Shown here: in pieces, positions 36,108-43,975 of the stretch
Position numbering within the stretch: position 1 is the first letter of the stretch
Layout: each line of letters opens with the position of its first letter
Assembly (NCBI GenBank): GCA_963806495.1
Contig: CAWDYA010000007.1
Coordinates: 1-64,000, forward strand
Direction of reading: 5' to 3'
Length of the DNA stretch: 64,000 bases
Source of the DNA: CAWDYA01 sp963806495
GTDB lineage: Bacteria; Acidobacteriota; Polarisedimenticolia; JACPZX01; DASXTC01
Notes under the pieces: model-generated
What the model saw: only the letters and a program-made list of their open reading frames with translations
Told to the model about the DNA's origin: nothing
The model's database searches: none
Position numbers and translations under genes: made by a program

Positions 36108-36679
36108 GCACCGCGCGCTGTCCCGATCCCGTCCCGATCCCGGACCTTCTGGACTACTGGCTCGATCCGCTGCCGGACGACGAGGGCGATGCCGTCGAGG
36201 AGCACCTTCTCGGATGCTCCGGATGCAGCGGCACGCTGGCGGAGCTGGTCGCGCTGGGGCGTGCGACCCGCAGAGTCGTGGAGAGGGGGGGCCTGAGGGT
36301 GATCGTCGGCGAGAGCGTCGTCGAGCGGCTGGCCGGGCTGGGCCTTCGGCTGAGGCAGTACCGCGTGCCGGCAGGCGGGCGGGTCGACTGCACGGTGACC
36401 GACCAGGACGACATCATGATCGCCCGGCTCGCGGCTCCCGACACCCTTGCCCAACGCGTGGACCTGGTGATCTGCGATGAGGCCGGGCGCGAGGGGGCCA
36501 GGCTCGCGGACATCCCGGCAGGGGGCGCAGGCGCGGACGTGGTCTTCATCGAGCCGATCGCGGCACTGCGCCGCCTGGAGGCCACGGTGATCCGTGTGAG
36601 GCTCGTGGGCGTGGACGAAAACGAAGAGAGGCTGCTCGGCGAGTATGCGTTTCATCACACGCCGAGCAGCCCCGGATGA
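36104..36679 (+). CDS. Zinc-finger anti-sigma factor
   Basis: The product is 191 residues. The anti-sigma zinc motif is EEHLLGCSGCS (H-x3-C-x2-C, about residues 29-36), within a helical domain that would clamp the partner sigma. No clear membrane segment follows, so it may be a soluble anti-sigma; the C-terminal half (about 85-185) is beta-rich and could sense a ligand. It overlaps the upstream sigma gene by 4 bases, which identifies the partner. Confidence 0.82.
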   Translation: MSTARCPDPVPIPDLLDYWLDPLPDDEGDAVEEHLLGCSGCSGTLAELVALGRATRRVVERGGLRVIVGESVVERLAGLGLRLRQYRVPAGGRVDCTVTDQDDIMIARLAAPDTLAQRVDLVICDEAGREGARLADIPAGGAGADVVFIEPIAALRRLEATVIRVRLVGVDENEERLLGEYAFHHTPSSPG

Positions 36680-36732
36680 GGTGACCGGGAAAGGCGGCCC
36701 CGCACCGCCCTCCCCGGGCCTCCGCAAAATGG

Positions 36733-36981
36733 CTACCAGATCATCCTGAAGCAGCGCACCAGGCTGTAGGGCGCGACCCAGAGATCCGCCGCGTTGTACA
36801 GCACCTCGACGATGGGATTCGAAGACCCTTCGCCTCCCGTCACCACCGGCCCGGAGGCCGTCCCGGGCGCCTCGCGCTGTATGGGTCCGTGGGATCGGAT
36901 GGCCGCGTCGACCGGTGACGCGAGCATCGAGACGAGCAGTACGGCCAGCAGCGCAACCATCAGATGTCTGGTCCTTCTCAT
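36733..36981 (-). CDS. Small exported protein of unknown function
   Basis: This 82-residue product has a good signal peptide (RRTRHLMVALLAVLLVSMLA, cleavage near VDAA at about 27). The mature part of about 55 residues has a Gly/Ser/Pro-rich stretch and a C-terminal hydrophobic-aromatic segment (PYSLVRCFRMIW). A GAGGG lies about 15 bases upstream of the ATG. I do not recognise a family. It converges with the anti-sigma gene and follows the DUF4199 gene on the same strand. Confidence 0.45.
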   Translation of the reverse strand: MRRTRHLMVALLAVLLVSMLASPVDAAIRSHGPIQREAPGTASGPVVTGGEGSSNPIVEVLYNAADLWVAPYSLVRCFRMIW

Positions 36982-37099
36982 CGTCTGCAGCCCTCGTATG
37001 GTTGTGCGGGATCCGGTTACGGGAGAGGAATCTATGTGCCGCCCTGAGCCGGAGCAAACGGAGAAGGCCCGACGATCCCGAAGAAAGCGACCCTCCTGC

Positions 37100-37579
37100 C
37101 TACTTTTTCCTCAGGAAGGCCCCAGCGACCGCGGCGACGATCAGGCTTGTGAAGAAAGTCCCGACGAGTCCCGGCACCGCCTGGTTCACAGGCGTCGCGC
37201 TCTCCATGCGGGTCCTCAGCTGCTCGACCTGTTCGTCGGTCGCACCGGCGGCCTGCATGGTCTCGACGTAGCCGGTCTTCATCTCCGCGATCGCGTTCGG
37301 GAACACGAACGACAGCATCATCCATGACGAGGCGAAGATGAGGCATCCCGCGATCACTCCGATGAGCGCGCCATTGAGCAGTTGCCTGACGTAGGCGCTG
37401 CCCGGGGCGGTCTGCCTCAGGGCCAGGACGACCACCACGACGTTGAGGACGATCGCGAGGCCTATCGAGGCGAGGCCGCCGACGACCGGGTTCCGGTGCA
37501 TGCCGGTGCCCATGATGGCCAGGGACACGACGGTCACCAGTACGGCCAGGACGATGCTCCACTTGACGATCACACCCAT
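37100..37579 (-). CDS. DUF4199 family membrane protein
   Basis: The product is 159 residues with GGAGGAGGG upstream of its ATG. Four hydrophobic segments are visible (about 5-25, 32-53, 68-92 and 135-155). The interval between segments three and four (FPNAIAEMKTGYVETMQAAG, then EQLRTRMES) is the soluble loop typical of DUF4199 proteins. The function of the family is unknown; members often occur in Bacteroidetes and Acidobacteria genomes. Confidence 0.7.
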   Translation of the reverse strand: MGVIVKWSIVLAVLVTVVSLAIMGTGMHRNPVVGGLASIGLAIVLNVVVVVLALRQTAPGSAYVRQLLNGALIGVIAGCLIFASSWMMLSFVFPNAIAEMKTGYVETMQAAGATDEQVEQLRTRMESATPVNQAVPGLVGTFFTSLIVAAVAGAFLRKK

Positions 37580-37668
37580 CGAGCCCTCCTCCGGTTTCGG
37601 GTTGCCTGTTGAGGCGGCTCCCCGCCACCCCGATCCATTCTACGGGAAAAGGCCCGGCGGATCGTCTC

Positions 37669-38940
37669 TCATCTCCGCTTCGTAGCCTGGATCAGGGCGC
37701 CGGCCGCCAGCGCGACTCCCGCCGCGAGGAGGCTGCCGCGCGTCGCCCCCGAGAGGAGGACCAGCGAGAGCAGCACGGCGGCGGCGGGGATCGCTGGCCC
37801 TCCCGGCAGGACGAGCCCTCCCGCCGGTGGCCCGAGACGCCGACGCAGCACCGGAACCGCCAGCGCGGTGCCGATATAGGTCGTCAGCCGGGCAACCACC
37901 GACAGCGCGGCCAGCGCGATGAAGCTGCCGGTGAGAGCCAGCGGGAGCGCGATGGCGGTCTGCAGGGCGATGGCGACGGCCGGCGTGCGATAGCGCGGGT
38001 GGATCCGGCCGATGGCGCGGGGGCCGAAGCCGTCGCGGGCGAGGGCCAGCAGGTATCGAGGTCCGGCCAGCACCGTGTTGCTGTTGGTTCCCAGGATCGA
38101 CAGCGCCGCGCCGACGGTCATGACCAGCCCGGCCCAGGGGCCGAGAAACGACCCCGCGGCATCGGCCAGGGGCGTGGCGGACCGCGCGGCGTCGGGCAGC
38201 GTCCCGAGCGTGACCCACTGGACTGCTGCGTACAGCAGCGTCACGATCGTGATGTTGGCGACCAGCGCGAACGGTATGTCCCGTTTCGGGTTCCTGTATT
38301 CGCCTGCGGGCGCGGCGGTGTTCTCGAAGCCCGCATAGGCGAACAGGAGCAGGAGCGCGGCCTCGCCGAAGCGCCCTTCTCCGGGAGGCTGTGAGGTGAC
38401 CCGCGACCAGCTCGCGTGAGAGAGACCCGCCCCCACGAACAGCAGCAGGGGCAGCAGCTTGCTCCCGACCAGGAACATGGCGGCCCCGACACCCGAGCGG
38501 ATACCGGTGATGTTGATCGCGGTGAGCGCCAGAAGCGGCAGCGTGATGGCGGCGGCGCGTCCCGTTCCGGACCCGGCTTGCGGCCACAGGTATCCGATCG
38601 CCTGCGCGAACCCGACCGAGAGCGATGCCACGGACGCCACCCGTGCGAGCCAGGTCATCCAGCCGACCTCGAGGCCCGCGAACTCACCGAACGCGGTTCT
38701 GGCGTAAAGATACGCGCTGCCCGGCTGGTCGAAATGTCCCGCGGCCTCGGCGAAGCAGAGCACGAGCAGCGAGACGGCAAGGCCTGCGGCCAGCACCGCC
38801 CACAGACTGGCCGGACCCAGCAAAGCCGCTGCCGCCGCGGGCAGCAGATAGACGCCGCTGCCGATCACGTCGTTGAGCGCCAGCCCCACGATCTGCCATC
38901 GGGAGACGGCGCGCCGCAGCGCCGGCTGTCCGCTGCTCAT
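37669..38940 (-). CDS. APC-family amino-acid permease
   Basis: The product is 423 residues with about twelve membrane segments. TM1 has the glycine-rich unwound substrate site LALNDVIGSGVYLLPA; TM6 reads LLFAYAGFENTAAPAGEY, then RNPKRDIPFAL, both characteristic of the APC superfamily. It probably imports or exchanges amino acids or polyamines across the inner membrane, driven by a cation gradient. A GGAGG ribosome site overlaps the edge of a strong hairpin just upstream, which could modulate translation. Confidence 0.88.
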   Translation of the reverse strand: MSSGQPALRRAVSRWQIVGLALNDVIGSGVYLLPAAAAALLGPASLWAVLAAGLAVSLLVLCFAEAAGHFDQPGSAYLYARTAFGEFAGLEVGWMTWLARVASVASLSVGFAQAIGYLWPQAGSGTGRAAAITLPLLALTAINITGIRSGVGAAMFLVGSKLLPLLLFVGAGLSHASWSRVTSQPPGEGRFGEAALLLLFAYAGFENTAAPAGEYRNPKRDIPFALVANITIVTLLYAAVQWVTLGTLPDAARSATPLADAAGSFLGPWAGLVMTVGAALSILGTNSNTVLAGPRYLLALARDGFGPRAIGRIHPRYRTPAVAIALQTAIALPLALTGSFIALAALSVVARLTTYIGTALAVPVLRRRLGPPAGGLVLPGGPAIPAAAVLLSLVLLSGATRGSLLAAGVALAAGALIQATKRR

Positions 38941-38950
38941 GAAAGCACCT

Positions 38951-38983
38951 CCGCGCGGCAGGTTATCTCTTCCTGCCGCGCGG
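38951..38983 (-). terminator. Intergenic hairpin before the APC permease gene
   Basis: Two perfect 12-base GC-rich arms (38951-38962 and 38972-38983) enclose 9 bases. On the minus strand the hairpin follows the stop of the upstream exported-protein gene and its end touches the permease ribosome site. It could end transcription of the upstream operon or mask the ribosome site; there is no T-run. Confidence 0.45.
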
Positions 38984-39003
38984 GAGTGCGAAAATCGCAG
39001 AGC

Positions 39004-39741
39004 TCAGCGTTCGGCGGTGAGCAGGACGATCAGCGCCTGGTCGTCTCCATCGAGGCGCGACGTGCCGACGACGACGGTCTCGCCGATGTCCATGCTGAAG
39101 GAGGTCTCGATCAGGTCGGTCGCCCGGTGCTCCTTGTCCTCGCCGTTGCCGGCGCCTGCGGACGGAAGGCGCATCAACCGGAAGCGCCCGATCTCGAGCC
39201 GGGGTCCCTTGCCGCCCTCGTTTCTTGCGATCTTCATCTGAGCCACGTATCCCTGGTCACCCCCCATGTTGAGCTGCGCCTCGGAGCTCGACCGGATCGC
39301 CCCGGTGTCGAGGATCCGGTATCCCTTGTAAGGGAATAGCTTCTGCAGATCCTCGAGCGCCGCGCGCTCGCCGGCAGGAAGAGAGGGTGCCGGCCGCGCG
39401 GTTCCGTCGGCCAGCAGCAGCACCACGCGGAAGCTGAGCGTCGGCGTGGCGACGTCCCGCTCCTTGAGCAGCGCGGCGATCCGGTCCTGCATCGCGGGGG
39501 TCGTCGTGTACGTGAACCAGCTTCGCCCCTGCTGCGAGTAGCTGCAGGACTGCTCCGGTGCCTGCGAGAGGCAGAGCTGGTGGGCCAGCATGATCGCGTC
39601 CATGGCGTCGATGTGCTCGACGTGGTAGACACGCTTGACCTGTGCATCGCTTCCCGTCGCGGCGAATGTCATGCCTGTCGCCAGAGCGATGCCGCAGAGG
39701 GCGACGAGGAGAGTCCGTTCTCCGAACCGTTTCATCTTCAT
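39004..39741 (-). CDS. Exported protein with a secretin-N-like domain
   Basis: The product is 245 residues with a signal peptide (first ~28 residues, ending FAAT). Residues about 35-105 (VYHVEHIDAMDAIMLAHQLC, then RIAALLKERDVATPTLSFRVVLLL) resemble the small alpha/beta N-domains of type II/III secretins, but the outer-membrane pore part is missing. The C-terminal half is beta-rich. Three Cys (in QLCLSQAPEQSCS) may form a disulfide. Its ATG overlaps the stop of the upstream gene (ATGA), so it belongs to the sigma/anti-sigma chain and may be the sensor or scaffold of that system. The domain assignment is inference. Confidence 0.55.
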   Translation of the reverse strand: MKMKRFGERTLLVALCGIALATGMTFAATGSDAQVKRVYHVEHIDAMDAIMLAHQLCLSQAPEQSCSYSQQGRSWFTYTTTPAMQDRIAALLKERDVATPTLSFRVVLLLADGTARPAPSLPAGERAALEDLQKLFPYKGYRILDTGAIRSSSEAQLNMGGDQGYVAQMKIARNEGGKGPRLEIGRFRLMRLPSAGAGNGEDKEHRATDLIETSFSMDIGETVVVGTSRLDGDDQALIVLLTAER

Positions 39742-40145
39742 GATCTGTCTCCCACATGTGAGGTTTGAGTCCGACTCGGAGCGATGGGCAGATCCGGATT
39801 CACGCTCCAGATGATGCGGGTGCCTCCGGGGCCGGTCATACGGATGGTCCTGAGCCCACCGCCGGCGCCGGGCCGCGCGGCGACCGGACTCGCGGGCGCC
39901 GGAAGGTGCACGAGACTCCAGAACGAGATCGCCATCACGATGGCGAGTCCCGCCAGCGCCATGGTGATGAACCGCCATCGTGGAGGCGGGCCGGCGAGGA
40001 CCGGATCCGGCGTCGCATGCCGTATCGCGCGTCTCCACCCGGCGGCGATATCGGGAGGCGGCGACGGATCGTCCGCCGCCGGATCCCCGGCGCGCAGGAC
40101 CACCCTGAGACGACGATCTCCCTCATCCCTTCGTTCGCGTGTCAT
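39738..40145 (-). CDS. Small membrane protein, probable anti-sigma
   Basis: The product is 135 residues with one membrane segment at about 58-78 (RFITMALAGLAIVMAISFWSLV). The N-terminal 55 residues are cytoplasmic, charged and lack a zinc-finger motif; the outer tail is short. Its start overlaps the stop of the ECF sigma gene and its end overlaps the next gene, so it is very probably co-made with that sigma factor. By position it is the anti-sigma factor, although no ZAS signature confirms it. Confidence 0.5.
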   Translation of the reverse strand: MTRERRDEGDRRLRVVLRAGDPAADDPSPPPDIAAGWRRAIRHATPDPVLAGPPPRWRFITMALAGLAIVMAISFWSLVHLPAPASPVAARPGAGGGLRTIRMTGPGGTRIIWSVNPDLPIAPSRTQTSHVGDRS

Positions 40146-40762
40146 CGCTTCTCGTCCTCCAGCAGAATCCGCTTCAGCTCTCGCCGTCCCGCGGCGAGAT
40201 GCCAGCGAACCGTGGCGCGGGCGATACCGAGAAGACCGGCCACCTGTTCCACGTCCAGCTCCTCGAGCTCGTGCAGCACCACGACCGCCCGCCGACGCGG
40301 CGCGAGCCGGGCCAGCGCCGCACGCACGATTTGACGTGCCATGAGCGCCGCCTCCTGCATCGCCGGGGTACCTTCCGACGCGGGTTCCGGCGCCAGACGG
40401 CGTCTCACGGCGCGACGGCGGTGCCTGTCGCGGCACAGATTCACCAGCACGCGTGTCAGCCAGGCTTCGCCGCCCGGTCCATCCTCGGGGAGCGCCTCGG
40501 GCCGCCGGGCGGCCTGCAGGAACGCCTGCTGTACGAGGTCCCCGGCCTCGTCCCGATCGCCCGACATCCTCAGCGCGAGCCGGTAGAGACGGCGGTGGTG
40601 GGCGTCGAAGAGGGCCTCGAGCCGGTCCTGGGTCTGGCGTGTCAACCCCGGTCTTCGCTCCACATCGGTCAAGACGCACCAGGGCGTCGTGATGTTGGCG
40701 GGAGGGGCGATGTGCGACGTGGCGGGGCGCCGGGCCACGAGGGCCCGGCGCCTCCCGATCAC
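40142..40762 (-). CDS. ECF sigma factor
   Basis: The open frame gives 206 residues from GTG 40762, but its first ~33 residues have unlikely composition. In-frame starts at 40672 (TTG) or 40663 (GTG, giving about 173 residues) fit the family better. Region 2 is DAHHRRLYRLALRMSGDRDE, then AGDLVQQAFLQA; region 4 is LARLAPRRRAVVVLHELEEL, then VAGLLGIARATVRWHLAAGR, a helix-turn-helix. If the GTG at 40762 is used, the start overlaps the stop of the large BNR gene (GTGA). It is followed by overlapping genes for a membrane partner and an exported protein. Confidence 0.85.
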   Translation of the reverse strand: MIGRRRALVARRPATSHIAPPANITTPWCVLTDVERRPGLTRQTQDRLEALFDAHHRRLYRLALRMSGDRDEAGDLVQQAFLQAARRPEALPEDGPGGEAWLTRVLVNLCRDRHRRRAVRRRLAPEPASEGTPAMQEAALMARQIVRAALARLAPRRRAVVVLHELEELDVEQVAGLLGIARATVRWHLAAGRRELKRILLEDEKR

Positions 40763-43700
40763 TTCGCGGGCGGGACGATCACGGGCTCCGGCATGCGCGA
40801 CCGGGCGAGATCATCGAACGCGGCCACCTCGGTGTCGATCGCCTTCTGCAGATCGCCGAGGATGGCGTCGAGCTGCACGCGCAGCTCGCCGTAGCGCTCG
40901 ATGCTGCCGGCCGTGGGTCGCGCATCGGCGCTCTCGACGACCTCCATCAACCCCACGAGCTGGTTGTCGATCTGCGGCGGGAAGTTGAGCGCGTCCTGCG
41001 CCGCCTCGTTCTTCGTCTGGTGGATCGCCTCTTCGACGGCTGTCAGCTTCTCGCGGGCCGCGCGCGCAGCCTCCCCGAGCCCCTCGCCCTTGCCGGCGTC
41101 GGTCAGACGGCGGGTCAGGTCATCGATCTGCGAGCGCATGTCGCGCGCGCGCTTCATGGCCCGGTGGCTCTCCGAAAGGGCGGTCCATACTTTCTTTGCC
41201 AGCTCGTACTGAGCCTGCAGATCCTCGGTCGTGACGTCGAGCCGCGGATCGGCCATGATCTCGAAGGCCCGGGTCTGGGTCGTGCCGGCGCAGGAGATGC
41301 GGGCCTGATACCGCCCCGGGGAACCTCCGGCCCCTCGCCCGTGCCCCACAGCACCGTATCCTCGGCCATCTCGGCGTCGGGCAGCCGGAAATCCCAGACA
41401 TACCGGTTCAGCCCTTCCTCGGCGGGAAGGGTGCGTGGCTTGATGGCACCGGGAGGCATGAACCTGGCGAACGGGTTGGGCGCGTGAGGTTCCTCCTTTG
41501 TGCTCGAGAGCGTCCGGAGCACGCGGCCCGCGTCGTCGAGGATCTCCAGCTTCACCTCGTCGTCCTTGCCCGGCGCCTTCGGCAACGTGTAGTAGATCAT
41601 CACACCGCCCGGCGGGTTCTTGCCCGCGGCCGCATCCCCGCCGAACCCGCCCCCGCCGCCGAAGCGCACCGTGTCACGAGGCGTGAAGAGATGGATCGGC
41701 TCGGAGGGTGCCGGCGTGTCGGCCTCGCGCAGGGGCGTCAGATCGTCGAGGATCCAGAAGCCGCGTCCCTGGGTGGCGACCACGAGGTCGCCGTTCTTGA
41801 CCGCGAGATCGGTGATGGGTGTCACCGGCAGCTCGAGCTGGAACGGATCCCAGTGCCGGCCGTCGTCGAGGGATACATAGATCCCGAACTCGGTGCCGGC
41901 GTACAGGAGGCCCTTGCGGACAGGATCCTCGCGGACGACACGCGTGAAGTGACCGTCCGGGATGCCGTTGCCGCCGTCCGTCAGCAGCTTCCAGGTCGCC
42001 CCGTAGTCGTCGGTCCGGTACAGGTACGGCTTGAAATCATCCTGTCTGTAGCGGGTGACGGCGAGGAAAGCGCGCCCCGCATCGTGTGCTGATGGCTCGA
42101 TCATGTTGACCTGACCCCAGGCGGGCATCCCCTTCGGTGTGACGTCGTCCCAGGTGCGGCCGCCGTCGCGAGACAGATGGACGAGGCCGTCGTCGGAACC
42201 GACCCACAGCAGTCCCTTCTGGAGAGGCGACTCGGCGAGGGCGAAGATCGTGTCGTACACCTCGACGCCCGTGTTGTCGCGCGTGATCGGCTCGCCCGCA
42301 TACCCCTGCTTGTCCGGGTCGTTGCGGGTGAGATCGGGGCTGATGACCTGCCAGGTCTGCCCCTCGTCGTCGGTCCGGAGCAGATACTGCGCGGCGTGGT
42401 ACAGGACGCTCGGATCGTGTGGCGAAAGCAGGATAGGGGCGTTCCACTGGAAACGGTACTTGAGATCGCGCGCCGCCTGGCCGACCGCGAGCTGCGGATA
42501 GGCCATCACCTCGCGCTGCTGGTCGGTTGCGTGATCGTAGCGGCCGATGGAGCCGCCGTAGCATCCGCTGTAGGTCACCTGCGGGTTGCGGGGGTCGACG
42601 GCCACGTGGCCGCTCTCGCAACCACCGATGACGTACCAGTCCTCGCGGCCGATCCCCCCCGAAGCGGTCCGGCTCGGGATGGCCACGCAGCTGTTGTCCT
42701 GCTGGCAGCCGTAGACGTAGTAGGGGAACCGGTCGTCCACGGTCACCCGGTAGATCTCCGCCGTCGGCTGATTGGCCTGCGTCGTCCAGGTCCTGCCGCC
42801 GTTGTCGGTGACGTCGGCGCCCCCGTCGTTGCCGTTGATCATGAGCTGCGGGTCGTCGGGGCTGATCCAGAGCGCGTGATGGTCGCCGTGCGGCGCCCGG
42901 ATGAGCTGGAAAGTCTTGCCCCCGTCGTCGGATCTCCAGACGCTCGTGTTGAGGACATAGACGGTATTGACGTCCTTCGTGTCTGCGAACACATGGGTGT
43001 AGTACCAGGCGCGCTGCCTGAGGTTACGATCGGTGTTGACGAGCGTGAAGTGCTTGCCGCCGTCGTCGGAGCGGAACAGGCCGCCCTTCTCCGCCTCCAC
43101 CAGGGCCCAGACCCGGTCCGGGCTCGCGCCCGACACCGTGACACCGATCCTCCCTTTGGTTCCCTCCGGCAGCCCGTCGGTCAGCTCCTCCCAGCTGTCT
43201 CCACCATCCGTCGATTTGTACAGCCCGCTTCCTTCGCCGCCGCTCACGAGGGTCCACGGCTTGCGCTCCGCGCGCCAGAACGCGGCGTAGAGGATCCTCG
43301 GGTTGGCCGGTGTCATGGCGAGATCCACCGCGCCCGCTTCCTTGCTCACGAACAGGACCTTCTTCCAGGTGGCGCCGCCGTCCGTCGATCGGAAGACGCC
43401 CCGCTGTGCGCTCGGGCCGAACGCGTGCCCGAGCACCGCCACGTACACCAGATCGGGGTTCTGCGGATGCACCCGGATGCTGCCGATCTGTCCGGCGTCC
43501 TCCAGCCCGAGGTGCTTCCATGTCACGCCGGCGTCGGTGGACCGATAGACACCGTCACCCGGCGACACGTTGCCGCGGATGCAGGCCGAGCCCATGCCGG
43601 CATAGACGACGTTGGCGTCCGAAGGCGCCACGGCGAGCGCGCCCACCGAGGCGGTCTTGAACGATTCATCGGAGACATTGTGCCAGGTGAGTCCCGCGTC

Positions 43701-43955
43701 GGTCGTCTTCCAGACCCCGCCGCCGGTCGAGCCCATGTAGAACACCTCCCGGGAGCCTGGCACGCCGGTCACGGCCGTGACGCGCCCGCCGCGGTACGGA
43801 CCGATGTTGCGGTATTCCATCGCCTTGTAGTGCTTCGCGTCGAACGTCGCGCTCGACGAAGATGCGGCTGCCGCCGGCGCGTCCGGTGCCGCCGCGATCG
43901 CCACGACCAGTGCAAGGAGGGCGACGATGCGGTGGTCGATGTTCCTGGCATTCAT
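40759..43955 (-). CDS. Sortilin-like BNR/VPS10 exported protein (one frameshift)
   Basis: The product is about 1,065 residues with a signal peptide (about 1-30). Many BNR/Asp-box blades follow (STDGGATWKKVLF, SDDGGKHFTLV, SRDGGRTWDDVTP), forming the ten-bladed propeller of VPS10/sortilin-type proteins common in Acidobacteria and Bacteroidetes. The C-terminal ~300 residues are a beta domain plus a helical tail (LAKKVWTALSESHRAMKRARD). One base is missing in the C/G run near 41,325; repair joins GTGEGPEV to PGRYQARIS. The role may be binding or hydrolysis of glycans or peptides on the cell surface. It directly follows an S46 peptidase gene. Confidence 0.82.
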
Positions 43956-43975
43956 GGTGCGTCTTCTCCTTCTCA

